This document shows positions 14,187 through 21,816 of a DNA stretch of 21,955 bases, piece by piece. The DNA lies in the NCBI GenBank assembly GCA_045642925.1, contig JAZUJW010000102.1, positions 1-21,955 on the forward strand, read 5' to 3'. Position 1 is the stretch's first letter. Each line of letters starts with the position of its first letter. The translations under genes were made by a program, and so were the position numbers. The notes below the pieces were generated by a model. That model saw only the letters and a program-made list of their open reading frames with translations, was not told where the DNA came from and did no database searches. This stretch comes from Firm-04 sp045642925. GTDB taxonomy: Bacteria; Bacillota; Clostridia; Oscillospirales; Ruminococcaceae.

Positions 14187-14837
14187 TTATTCGTTCGCCG
14201 CGCTGAAGCTTTCAACATAGTGGCGGATATCGCCCTCAGCGATCACAATTTCCACCTTGTCGTTGTTGTAATACTTAAACGGCGTATACATCAGTTTCAG
14301 TTCACTGAATGTGGCAGGCGCTTTGAAGGAAATATAGCCCTGCACCGACTGACCGGGTTCAATTGCCTGATTGAACGGCTGAAGGGTGCTGCTGATGTGG
14401 GTATAGTATTGACGTGCAAAAATCTGTGCGCCGACATCAATGACATCTGCCAGACTTTCCTCGCCGCCGTCTGCGACCAAACCGAAATGCGTACCGATAC
14501 TACAGTCAATCTTTTCAGTACCTGTATTGGTGATGGTCATTTCTGCAAGCAGGATTCTGCCGCCTGTACCCGACTTCGTATCCAATTCCACAATGTCGTT
14601 GATTACAACGCTCACTTTGTCACTGTAATTGATGGTATCGCCTTTTTTGCCTGACGTGACCTGACCTGCGGCATCATCCGCAACAGGGTTTTCAGGAACA
14701 GAAGGGGCATAAGCAGTCGAAATGGGCTCGTCAGGATTCTGTGCATTTCCTGACTCGCCGCAGCCACAAAGAGAAACTGCGGAAAGCAGTACCGCAGCAG
14801 AAAGCACCAATGCAGAAATAGAGTGCTGATGTTTCAT
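14187..14837 (-). CDS. Putative lipoprotein, DUF4352/Ig-like
   Basis: 216 aa. The type II signal peptide has a lipobox LCGC with lipidated Cys26; Cys at the -2 position is unusual but tolerable. A low-complexity Pro/Asp/Glu linker spans about 28-65. Residues about 66-210 resemble the DUF4352 immunoglobulin-like fold: GDTINYSDKVSVVINDI, LLAEMTITNTG, and PFNQAIEPGQSVQGYISFKAP. Such domains are common on Gram-positive surface lipoproteins; their ligands are mostly unknown. GGAGGA lies before the ATG. It has its own promoter and terminator, so it is monocistronic. Confidence 0.85.
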   Translation of the reverse strand: MKHQHSISALVLSAAVLLSAVSLCGCGESGNAQNPDEPISTAYAPSVPENPVADDAAGQVTSGKKGDTINYSDKVSVVINDIVELDTKSGTGGRILLAEMTITNTGTEKIDCSIGTHFGLVADGGEESLADVIDVGAQIFARQYYTHISSTLQPFNQAIEPGQSVQGYISFKAPATFSELKLMYTPFKYYNNDKVEIVIAEGDIRHYVESFSAANE

Positions 14838-14896
14838 CGTGAAGATCCTCCTAAAGGAAAATGAAGTGTAGATGGGATTTTTCCCAAATCGGTTTT

Positions 14897-14925
14897 ATTA
14901 TAACACAATTGTCAAAGAATTGCAA
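14897..14925 (-). promoter_or_regulatory. Promoter of the lipoprotein gene
   Basis: TTGCAA (14920-14925) and TATAAT (14897-14902) on the minus strand, spacer 17. A TTGACA also lies within the spacer, but only 7 bases from the -10. Confidence 0.75.
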
Positions 14926-14935
14926 GTGCTTTTTG

Positions 14936-14955
14936 AAAAAAGCTGTTGAAACAGC
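14936..14955 (-). terminator. Second hairpin downstream of groEL
   Basis: GCTGT/ACAGC with a four-base loop, followed by six T on the minus strand. It is probably a backup terminator behind the main groEL terminator at 14987-15012. Confidence 0.6.
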
Positions 14956-14986
14956 CGTTATGCGCATTTCCTACAAACAAAACAGC

Positions 14987-15012
14987 GCCCGCTGCATCGA
15001 AACACAGCGGGC
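14987..15012 (-). terminator. Terminator of groES-groEL
   Basis: GCCCGCTG/CAGCGGGC stem with a 10-base loop, followed by CGCTGTTTTGTTT on the minus strand, 25 bases past the groEL stop. Confidence 0.85.
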
Positions 15013-15036
15013 ACTCTTGGGATGGGGTGCGAAAAA

Positions 15037-16662
15037 TTAATAATCCATACCGCCTGCGGGCATTGCAGGTGCAGCAGGTGCGGGCTCTTTGATGTCGGTC
15101 ACAAGGCTCTCGGTCGTGAGAACCATTGCAGCTACAGATGCCGCATTTTCCAGTGCAGAACGTGTTACCTTAGTCGGGTCTACGATACCTGCCGGAATCA
15201 TATCAACATAGGTTTCATTGTATGCATCGAAACCATAGCCTGCCTTGTTCTCACGGCGAATGTTCTCGATGATAACAGAACCTTCCAGACCTGCATTCGC
15301 TGCGATCTGACGAATCGGTTCTTCCAGTGCGCGGAGGATGATCTGTGCGCCGGTCTTTTCATCGCCGCTGAGGGTTGCAACCAGTTCAGCAACAGCCTTT
15401 GCAGCATTCAGCAGTGCAACGCCGCCGCCTGCAACGATACCTTCTTCAACGGCTGCCTTGGTTGCTGCCAGAGCATCTTCCACACGCAGCTTCTTTTCCT
15501 TCATTTCGATTTCGGTCGGTGCGCCAACCTTGATGACTGCTACGCCGCCAACCAGCTTTGCAAGGCGCTCCTGCAATTTTTCGCGGTCGAAATCGGAAGT
15601 GGAATTCTCGATTTCGGTGCGGATCTGTGCAACACGAGCCTGAATGTCATCGCTGTTGCCTGCACCGTCTACGATAATGGTGTTCTCCTTGGAGATGACG
15701 ACCTGACGGGCGCGGCCGAGCTGATTGAGCTGAGTATCTTTCAGTTCCAGACCGAGGTCTGCGGTGATGACTTCGCCGCCGGTGAGAATTGCAATATCCT
15801 TGAGCATTTCCTTGCGTCTGTCACCAAAGCCGGGAGCCTTGATAGCTGCGCACTTGAATGTGCCGCGGAGATTATTCAGGATCAGCGTGGTGAGTGCTTC
15901 GCCTTCCACGTCTTCTGCGATGATGACCAGACGCTTGCCGCTCTGGACGATCTGCTCCAGCAGAGGCAAGATCTCCTGAATGTTGGAGATTTTCTTGTCG
16001 GTAATCAGCAGGAACGCATCATCGTAAACAGCTTCCATTTTGTCGGTGTCAGTGACCATGTAGGGGCTGACGTAACCGCGGTCAAACTGCATACCTTCGA
16101 CAACCTCGCTGTAAGTTTCAGCGGTCTTGGATTCCTCGATGGTGATAACACCGTCCTTGGCAACCTTCTCCATTGCTTCTGCGATCAATGCGCCGATTTT
16201 CTCATCAGCGGAAGAAATGGTTGCGACACGGGCGATATCTGCGCTGCCGTCCACAGCCTTGGAATTTGCCTGAACATCAGCAACAGCAGCTTTTACAGCG
16301 TTGTCAAGGCCTTTTTTGAGGATCATCGGGTTTGCACCTGCTGCGATGTTCTTCATGCCTTCGCGGATGATTGCCTGTGCAAGCAGGGTAGCGGTGGTAG
16401 TACCGTCACCTGCTGCATCGTTTGTCTTAATAGAAACTTCTTTGACGAGCTGTGCGCCCATGTTCTCGAATGCGTCTTCGAGTTCGATTTCCTTTGCAAT
16501 GGTCACGCCGTCATTGGTAATGAGCGGAGCGCCGAATTTCTTATCGAGAACGACATTTCTGCCTTTCGGGCCGAGGGTGATCTTCACCGTATCAGCGAGT
16601 TTATCAATACCTGCCTGAAGCGCCTTTCTTGCTTCTTCACCGTACTTCAAATCTTTTGCCAT
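15037..16662 (-). CDS. groL: Chaperonin GroEL
   Basis: 541 aa from ATG 16662. This is the 60-kDa chaperonin that folds proteins inside a double-ring cavity with GroES. Visible family segments include LGPKGRNVVLDKKFGAP, the ATP-site DGTTTATLLAQ, DRGYVSPYMVT in the apical domain, VEEGIVAGGGVALL, and the C-terminal GGM tail ending MPAGGMDY. Start choice: a TTG at 16668 has AAGGAG at 6 bases, while the family-typical ATG (MAKDLKYGEEAR) has it at 12 bases; either may be used. It forms a bicistronic operon with groS, 47 bases apart. Confidence 0.98.
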   Translation of the reverse strand: MAKDLKYGEEARKALQAGIDKLADTVKITLGPKGRNVVLDKKFGAPLITNDGVTIAKEIELEDAFENMGAQLVKEVSIKTNDAAGDGTTTATLLAQAIIREGMKNIAAGANPMILKKGLDNAVKAAVADVQANSKAVDGSADIARVATISSADEKIGALIAEAMEKVAKDGVITIEESKTAETYSEVVEGMQFDRGYVSPYMVTDTDKMEAVYDDAFLLITDKKISNIQEILPLLEQIVQSGKRLVIIAEDVEGEALTTLILNNLRGTFKCAAIKAPGFGDRRKEMLKDIAILTGGEVITADLGLELKDTQLNQLGRARQVVISKENTIIVDGAGNSDDIQARVAQIRTEIENSTSDFDREKLQERLAKLVGGVAVIKVGAPTEIEMKEKKLRVEDALAATKAAVEEGIVAGGGVALLNAAKAVAELVATLSGDEKTGAQIILRALEEPIRQIAANAGLEGSVIIENIRRENKAGYGFDAYNETYVDMIPAGIVDPTKVTRSALENAASVAAMVLTTESLVTDIKEPAPAAPAMPAGGMDY

Positions 16663-16709
16663 GTTCAAAAAACACTCCTTTTAAAAATGTGTAAAAGCAG
16701 ACTGTCGAA

Positions 16710-16994
16710 TTATTCTACGATTGCGAGAATATCGGACTGCTTGAGAATAGTATATTCCTGACCGTCGAGTTTGACTTCGGTACCGGCGTACTTAGACAGC
16801 AGCACCTTATCGCCGACTTTCAAATACATGGGAATTTCCTTGCCTTCAACCATGCCGCCGGGGCCGACTGCGACAACTTCTGCAACCTGAGGTTTTTCCT
16901 GCGCGGAAGCGGTGAGGATGATACCGCCTTTTGTGGTTTCCTCTGCTTCGGTCATTTTAATGACGACTCTGTCTGCGAGGGGTTTGATAGTCAT
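16710..16994 (-). CDS. groS: Co-chaperonin GroES
   Basis: 94 aa from ATG 16994, supported by AGGAGGAA and by the family start MTIKPLADRVVIK; the longer open frame to 17042 would cross the leader. It caps the GroEL ring. The mobile loop that contacts GroEL is around 18-34 (EETTKGGIILTASAQEKP), and VAVGPGG lies in the roof-loop region. It is the first gene of the operon, under the CIRCE operator. Confidence 0.98.
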   Translation of the reverse strand: MTIKPLADRVVIKMTEAEETTKGGIILTASAQEKPQVAEVVAVGPGGMVEGKEIPMYLKVGDKVLLSKYAGTEVKLDGQEYTILKQSDILAIVE

Positions 16995-17055
16995 AACAGA
17001 TTCCTCCTGAATGAAAATTGGGGTGTTACGTCGGAGCAACACGCACTGTTCGGAT

Positions 17056-17082
17056 TTAGCACTCGAACCGTTCGAGTGCTAA
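17056..17082. promoter_or_regulatory. CIRCE operator (HrcA binding site)
   Basis: TTAGCACTC-N9-GAGTGCTAA, a perfect match to the CIRCE consensus with the standard 9-base spacer. It begins 5 bases beyond the -10 of the groES promoter, so bound HrcA would block initiation. The spacer GAACCGTTC is itself partly symmetric, extending the palindrome. Confidence 0.97.
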
Positions 17083-17086
17083 ATCT

Positions 17087-17114
17087 ATTTTACCATGAAA
17101 ACGAAAAAAATCAA
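17087..17114 (-). promoter_or_regulatory. Promoter of groES-groEL
   Basis: TTGATT (17109-17114) and TAAAAT (17087-17092) on the minus strand, spacer 16, directly upstream of the CIRCE operator. Confidence 0.8.
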
Positions 17115-17222
17115 GGCTTTTTTGGAAACTCGCGAACGATTTGTATGAGTACACAGTAACCGCATAAAGCAGAGTCTAGGCTTTGTGCCTTTTCGACAAT
17201 TGTGTATGCAGTAATTTTATAT

Positions 17223-17250
17223 GGCTCTTTTATTGAGGATTCCAAAGGGA
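17223..17250 (-). repeat. Dispersed 28-bp repeat, copy 2
   Basis: Reverse complement of 3283-3310 with one mismatch. It lies 25 bases past the stop of the U32 gene. No T-run terminator was found for this operon, so the repeat may be its 3' boundary. Confidence 0.65.
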
Positions 17251-17275
17251 GATTCTCATGAAAATTTCCACACGG

Positions 17276-18496
17276 TTACTCTGTAACACGCTTGCGCAAA
17301 AATGCCCCCGCAGGAATTTCTTCCCCCTCATACTGCATCGAACAATCCATCACCGCATGATTCGCACTCTCGATGCGCTCTCCTTCCGCATCCCGCAGGT
17401 CTGTCACCGTCACCTGAATCGGCTGCGAGTACGGCTTCAATACCTCCAGCACATCCCCCGCAAAAAACCGATTCCGCTGACTCACCATCAGCCGTCCGTC
17501 CTTCACGCCCTGCACAATTCCCACAACATCACAATTGCGCACATAACTCGCCGTCGCATTGTGAATGCTGTCCATCGGCTGTCCAAAGTAGAACCCCGTC
17601 GTGTACGGTCTGTGGCTGACCATCTCCAGTTCTTCAAATACCCACGTAGGTACTTCCTTTTTCGGCTCTCCAAACACTGCATCCATCGCCATGCGGTATG
17701 CATTCGTCACACCCGCCACATAGTACGCAGCCTTCGCTCTGCCTTCAATTTTAAACGAAGATACGCCCGCTTTCGCAAGTTCTTCCAGATATTGCGCCAT
17801 GCAAAGGTCTTTCGCATTCAGAATATAGCTACCATCCTCATCTTCCCCGATCGGAAAGAACTGATTCGGTCGCTTTTCCTCCATCAGCGCGTATTTCCAA
17901 CGGCAGGACTGCGCACACGCCCCACGGTTTGCATCACGTCCCGTAAAATATTCCGAAAGCAGACAGCGCCCCGAAATACTCATGCACATCGCGCCATGCA
18001 CAAACGCTTCAATTTCAAGCTGCTGCGGCGTTTTTGCACGCAATTCCGCAATTTCATCCAATGACAGTTCCCGCGCCAGCACCACACGCTCACAACCCAT
18101 ATTCCAAAGGGCAGTCGCCGTAGCATAGTTGACTACGCCCGTCTGTGTTGATGCATGAACCGCCAGATTCGGCGCAAGCTGCCGCACGGTCGTAATAACA
18201 CCCAGATCCGCCGCAATGACCGCATCTACACCGCAAGCCTGTACATCCCGCAAAAAGCTCGGAAATGCATCCAATTCACGGTTTCGTGGCAGAACATTCA
18301 CGGTCAGATATACCTTCACGCCCTGTCGGTGCGCAAGCTGTACCGCATCCGCCATTTGCTGCATATCAAAATTCTTTGCCGCCGCACGCATTCCGAATGT
18401 TTTTGCCCCCAGATAAACGGCATCCGCGCCGTATTGCAGCGCGGATGTAAAACATTCAAAATCTCCTGCGGGACAAAGCAGTTCCGGTTTAACCAT
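17276..18496 (-). CDS. trhP: U32-family tRNA hydroxylation protein, TrhP-like
   Basis: 406 aa from ATG 18496; the ATG overlaps the mltG stop (ATGGTTAA), so translation is coupled. The U32 signature runs 163-181 (EAFVHGAMCMSISGRCLLS) with Cys171 and Cys178. Cys194 and Cys198 (GACAQSC) follow and are likely Fe-S ligands with them. The N-terminal part is a TIM-barrel start (LLCPAGDFECFTSALQYGADAVYLG). TrhP proteins use prephenate to make 5-hydroxyuridine at the tRNA wobble base. Length fits the larger B. subtilis homologue YrrO, and mltG lies next to it as yrrL does there; the smaller partner YrrN and the methyltransferase TrmR are absent. The older label collagenase-like peptidase is probably wrong. 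Confidence 0.88.
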   Translation of the reverse strand: MVKPELLCPAGDFECFTSALQYGADAVYLGAKTFGMRAAAKNFDMQQMADAVQLAHRQGVKVYLTVNVLPRNRELDAFPSFLRDVQACGVDAVIAADLGVITTVRQLAPNLAVHASTQTGVVNYATATALWNMGCERVVLARELSLDEIAELRAKTPQQLEIEAFVHGAMCMSISGRCLLSEYFTGRDANRGACAQSCRWKYALMEEKRPNQFFPIGEDEDGSYILNAKDLCMAQYLEELAKAGVSSFKIEGRAKAAYYVAGVTNAYRMAMDAVFGEPKKEVPTWVFEELEMVSHRPYTTGFYFGQPMDSIHNATASYVRNCDVVGIVQGVKDGRLMVSQRNRFFAGDVLEVLKPYSQPIQVTVTDLRDAEGERIESANHAVMDCSMQYEGEEIPAGAFLRKRVTE

Positions 18497-19850
18497 TTCC
18501 ACCGTCTCCACTTCCCTCATCATCACTTGCCAATGCCGCGCCCGACTGCTGTGCCTTGATCAGCGCAAGGTTCGCATTATGACCGGCATTGTCTTCTGCA
18601 TAGAAAATCTCACCTGTATTGACATTTGCACAGAAGAAGAAATCGTTCGATTCTGCGGGATAAAGTACCGCATTGATGGCTTCTTTTCCGGGGTTGTTGA
18701 TCGCTCCGGGCGGCAAGCCCTGTCCGATATACGTGTTGTACTCGTTCATCATCAGTTCGTTGTCAAGTTCCAGCAGTTTGGAAATGACCTCCTCCGCGTA
18801 TTTACGTGTCGGGTCAGATTGCAGCTGCGTATATACGCCCGGATTGTTCAGTCGGTTATGGAATACGGACGCAACGTGTTTCATGGAAGATGAAGTCGGT
18901 GCCTCTGCCTGCACGATGGATGCAAGCGTAATGACCTGATCAAGCGTCATGCCAAGTTCATTCATGGTCTTGTAATCGGTCGAAGTGATTTTCTGGTCGA
19001 AGTTCGAATAAATCTTCTGTGCCACGATCTGCGGTTCTTCGTCAATATAGAATTCGTAGGTATCGGGGAAGCAGTAACCTTCCATCTTGTAGAACTTCAT
19101 CGGATCATTTTCTGTCAATTTTTCCTCGAATTTAAAGCCATATCCGCCTGCATTGAAGTAGAAAACGAACTGTTCCGCATCGCAGACGCCATTCTGTTCC
19201 AGCAGATTTGCAGCATCCCAAAGCGTTGTGCCTTCTTTGATGGTCACCTTGACATATTCACGTTCATCGGCATGATTCTTGCACAATTCGTCAATCATGG
19301 CTTCATAACTCATTGCGGGAGAAAGTTCATGTTCACCTGCAATATATTTTCCGTCACTGCCGCCCAGACGGGAAATCGCACGGAATACAAGCGGCAGACG
19401 AATCAGATTTTCCCGCTGTAATTGTTCTGCGATCTCGGTAACGGTCGAACCCGCAGGAATCGTGATCATTCTTTCGTCGATATCCTTGTCGATGCCGTAC
19501 ATTTCTTTTGCAACGGCAAGAATCGTCGTCGCAGAAAGCACCGATGCAGACAAAACCAATGTCAGCAGAATCAGCACACAGGATACACCACGGCCTTTTC
19601 TGCGCTTACGAAGTGCCTTTCTGCGTCTTCTGCGTGCGGCACGGCGGCGGCGTTCGGCTTCATAGAAGTCCTCATCGTCATCCTCGTACTCGTCTTCGTC
19701 CTCGTCATCTTCCACCGAGTCATCCGACAGCACTTCGTTGACGATCGCATCCGCTTCCTGTTCTGCTTCTGCGGCCGCATTGTTTTCTTCTTTGCTGTTT
19801 TTCGCAGTATCTTCTGCTGTATTATTTGGCTGTTCCTGTTTGTTCGCCAT
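18489..19850 (-). CDS. mltG: Endolytic murein transglycosylase MltG
   Basis: 453 aa from ATG 19850, with GGAGG 6 bases upstream; an upstream in-frame start lacks one. MltG cleaves nascent glycan strands and sets their length. Order: a Gln/Asn/Glu-rich cytoplasmic start, an acidic tract at about 42-64, an Arg/Lys tract at about 67-88, one membrane helix at about 89-115, a LysM-like domain, then the YceG catalytic domain. The catalytic Glu corresponds to Glu316 in LASIVQAEA (the first Glu of the usual EKE is Gln314). LQSDPT (343-348) and YNTYIGQGLPPGAI (from 371) are conserved. It overlaps the preceding cyclo-ligase gene by 29 bases. Confidence 0.93.
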   Translation of the reverse strand: MANKQEQPNNTAEDTAKNSKEENNAAAEAEQEADAIVNEVLSDDSVEDDEDEDEYEDDDEDFYEAERRRRAARRRRRKALRKRRKGRGVSCVLILLTLVLSASVLSATTILAVAKEMYGIDKDIDERMITIPAGSTVTEIAEQLQRENLIRLPLVFRAISRLGGSDGKYIAGEHELSPAMSYEAMIDELCKNHADEREYVKVTIKEGTTLWDAANLLEQNGVCDAEQFVFYFNAGGYGFKFEEKLTENDPMKFYKMEGYCFPDTYEFYIDEEPQIVAQKIYSNFDQKITSTDYKTMNELGMTLDQVITLASIVQAEAPTSSSMKHVASVFHNRLNNPGVYTQLQSDPTRKYAEEVISKLLELDNELMMNEYNTYIGQGLPPGAINNPGKEAINAVLYPAESNDFFFCANVNTGEIFYAEDNAGHNANLALIKAQQSGAALASDDEGSGDGGNG

Positions 19851-20424
19851 GGAAATCCTCCATTCCGTTTTCTGTTGCAAGGGCAATCATTGTGCGGTCA
19901 TACGCATCACGCGGCAATGCGTCCACTGTACATTCCGCATAGCACAGACCAAGGGTTTGCAGTGCAGGATACTGTGCAAGATAGCGGTCATAATAGCCGC
20001 CGCCCGCACCCAGACGATATCCTTCTTTATCATATGCCATCATTGGCAAAAGCATCAGCGTTTCCGCATCGGGAATACAGATGCGGTCTTCCGCAACAGG
20101 CGGAATCGGAATCCGATACGCACCCGCCCGCAGTTCGTCCATTGCCTCCAGACGATAGAAAATCATCGTATGTGCGACAGTATTGCAGACAGGAAGTGCA
20201 AGCGTTCTGCCTGTGTCCAGACAAGCCTGCATCAGCGCTTTCGTTCCGACTTCATGCGGCATCGCCACATACATAAACACGGTCTTTGCCCGTCGGAACG
20301 CTTCACTTTCCAGCACATTCGCACAAATTGCCGCGTCCGCTTCTGCACGGACATCAAACGGCATAACAGCGCGTCTGCGCATCATTTCCTGCCGAATCGC
20401 CTTTTTTTCTTCGGTAATACTCAT
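19822..20424 (-). CDS. 5-formyltetrahydrofolate cyclo-ligase
   Basis: 200 aa from ATG 20424; the ATG shares an A with the preceding TAA (TAATG), so it is coupled to the DJ-1 gene. The enzyme converts 5-formyl-THF to 5,10-methenyl-THF using ATP, feeding one-carbon metabolism. The conserved nucleotide-binding region is PMMAYDKEGYRLGAGGGYYDRYL (in two parts, 127-139 and 140-149), and MYVAMPHEVGT matches the folate-site loop. Family length is about 180-200 aa. A link to the thymidylate kinase in the same operon is plausible, as thymidylate synthesis consumes folate one-carbon units. Confidence 0.93.
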   Translation of the reverse strand: MSITEEKKAIRQEMMRRRAVMPFDVRAEADAAICANVLESEAFRRAKTVFMYVAMPHEVGTKALMQACLDTGRTLALPVCNTVAHTMIFYRLEAMDELRAGAYRIPIPPVAEDRICIPDAETLMLLPMMAYDKEGYRLGAGGGYYDRYLAQYPALQTLGLCYAECTVDALPRDAYDRTMIALATENGMEDFHGEQTGTAK

Positions 20425-20966
20425 TATTTGCAAATCATCTTCTCAGCAAGCTGTTTGCGGACATCTTTGTTCAGCAGGCATTCCACGAGTTTCAGACCAA
20501 ATTCCAGTGCCACGCCCGCACCTCTTGCAGTCACGATTTTTCCGTCAACGCAAACGGCATCATGGCAGACTCTTGCGCCTTTCAGGTCAGCTTCACAGCC
20601 GGGGTAGCAGACGGCTTTTTTGCCTTGCAGCAAGCCCATTTTGCCAAGAACCGTCGGGGCAGCACAAATTGCCGCGACCCATTTGCCGTTATCATAAGCA
20701 TACTGTACGGCACTTGTGACGGTTTCATTCTGTCCCAGATTCAAAGTACCGGGCATACCGCCGGGAAGAATCACCATTTCGACAGAATCATCTGCCTTGA
20801 ATTCCTCTGTGGTGATATCTGTCTGCACGGCAATCTGATGTGCGCCTGTAATGACCTTGCCGCCGACACCGACCAGACAGACCTTTCTGCCGACTCTGCG
20901 CAGGCAGTCCACAGGAGTCAGTGCTTCGACTTCTTCAAAGCCTTCTGCCAAAAAAATGTAAATCAT
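20424..20966 (-). CDS. DJ-1/PfpI family protein (YajL/ThiJ-like)
   Basis: 180 aa from ATG 20966, chosen because AAGGAGGAA lies 5-6 bases upstream while the longer frame to 20996 has none. The nucleophile elbow is AAICAAPTVLGKMGLL with Cys101, and the partner Glu14 is in EGFEEVEALTPVD. ILPGGMPGTLNL forms the oxyanion-side loop. The subfamily includes YajL and human DJ-1, reported as chaperone or deglycase-like enzymes and still debated; do not infer a specific reaction. It lies between tmk and the folate cyclo-ligase and overlaps the latter by one base. Confidence 0.92.
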   Translation of the reverse strand: MIYIFLAEGFEEVEALTPVDCLRRVGRKVCLVGVGGKVITGAHQIAVQTDITTEEFKADDSVEMVILPGGMPGTLNLGQNETVTSAVQYAYDNGKWVAAICAAPTVLGKMGLLQGKKAVCYPGCEADLKGARVCHDAVCVDGKIVTARGAGVALEFGLKLVECLLNKDVRKQLAEKMICK

Positions 20967-20988
20967 CTTTGTTCCTCCTTGCAAATAT

Positions 20989-21654
20989 CTATTCAACCGC
21001 AGTAAATGCGTCTGTAATACGTTGTGTCATGGCATCAATGCCATAAAGAGCGCCCTGTTCGTCCACGCAGGAAACAATTTTCCAGCCTGCATATTCTGCC
21101 GCATAAATTGCAGCTTCACGACACTTTTGCAGAAACGGCAGGTTACATTCGTGGACATCTTTTTTCTGTTCATCGCCCTGATAGCGCTGAGAAAGCAGTT
21201 TTTGTGCGGTTTCCAGCGGCAAATCGAGAAAGACTGTACGGGTGGGGCGAGGCAGTCCGAGTTTGACATATTCATAATCGGCGAGCCATGTCAGGAAGCT
21301 GTCCCATTCGGTACGGGGAAGCTTTGTCATCTGATAAATCGCGTTTGAACTGACATAGCGGCCGGAGAGAATATTTTGTCCTGCTTCGAAGTCGCTGCCC
21401 CAGTGCTGCCGATAGGCGCAGTAGCGGTCGACGGCGTAGAAGCTGGAAGCGGCATATGCGCCAACGGCTTCCGCCTGACCGAGTGCACCGGAAAGATAAA
21501 GCTGAACGAGGGCAGAGGAAGGATCGTTGTAATCGGGGAAGCTGATGACGCGGGTAGGGATACCGCGTTGAGAGAGTGCCGTAGAAACGAGAGGGAGCTG
21601 GGTAGATTTTCCGCATCCGTCCAGACCTTCCAGCACGAATAACTGACCGCGCAT
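20989..21654 (-). CDS. tmk: Thymidylate kinase
   Basis: 221 aa. It phosphorylates dTMP to dTDP with ATP. The P-loop is GLDGCGKST (10-18). The DR(Y/H) motif normally found in VxxDRY appears as ILSGRYVSSNAIYQ, with Gly98 in place of Asp, while DRY occurs earlier as AVDRYCAY (75-81). The LID region lies near SQRYQGDEQKKDVHE (about 155-169). The variant pattern leaves the alternative of a related deoxynucleoside kinase, but dTMP kinase is the best match. GGAGG lies 7 bases before the ATG. It is the first gene of a five-gene operon; in B. subtilis tmk lies in the yaaO-yaaQ cluster instead. Confidence 0.88.
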   Translation of the reverse strand: MRGQLFVLEGLDGCGKSTQLPLVSTALSQRGIPTRVISFPDYNDPSSALVQLYLSGALGQAEAVGAYAASSFYAVDRYCAYRQHWGSDFEAGQNILSGRYVSSNAIYQMTKLPRTEWDSFLTWLADYEYVKLGLPRPTRTVFLDLPLETAQKLLSQRYQGDEQKKDVHECNLPFLQKCREAAIYAAEYAGWKIVSCVDEQGALYGIDAMTQRITDAFTAVE

Positions 21655-21705
21655 ACAAATGCCTCCTGACAGAGATAAAAATACGATTTCGCAATATATC
21701 AGTTT

Positions 21706-21734
21706 ATTATATCATAGTTTGAAGTAGATGTCAA
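21706..21734 (-). promoter_or_regulatory. Consensus promoter of the tmk operon
   Basis: TTGACA (21729-21734) and TATAAT (21706-21711) on the minus strand with a 17-base spacer; start near 21699. The leader is about 45 nt without evident structure. Confidence 0.9.
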
Positions 21735-21774
21735 CTTTTACGCAGAAAAAAGAAAGCGCTATTTTTTCCGTATA

Positions 21775-21816
21775 AAATGGCTGCATCCGCGAAGCGAAAT
21801 GAAAGTTTTACTTGAG
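21775..21816 (+). repeat. Dispersed ~42-bp repeat, copy 2
   Basis: It matches 2884-2925 at about 36 of 42 positions and is immediately followed by the outer end of the MITE-like element at 21815. Confidence 0.6.

Noticed and set aside
15022..16761. 579-codon plus-strand open frame opposite groEL
   Set aside because: Shadow of groEL codon use; it crosses the groEL-groES gap and has no family features.
17276..18496. Collagenase-like protease function for the U32 protein
   Set aside because: The family name is historical; the mltG neighbourhood, length and cysteine pattern fit the tRNA-hydroxylating TrhP group.
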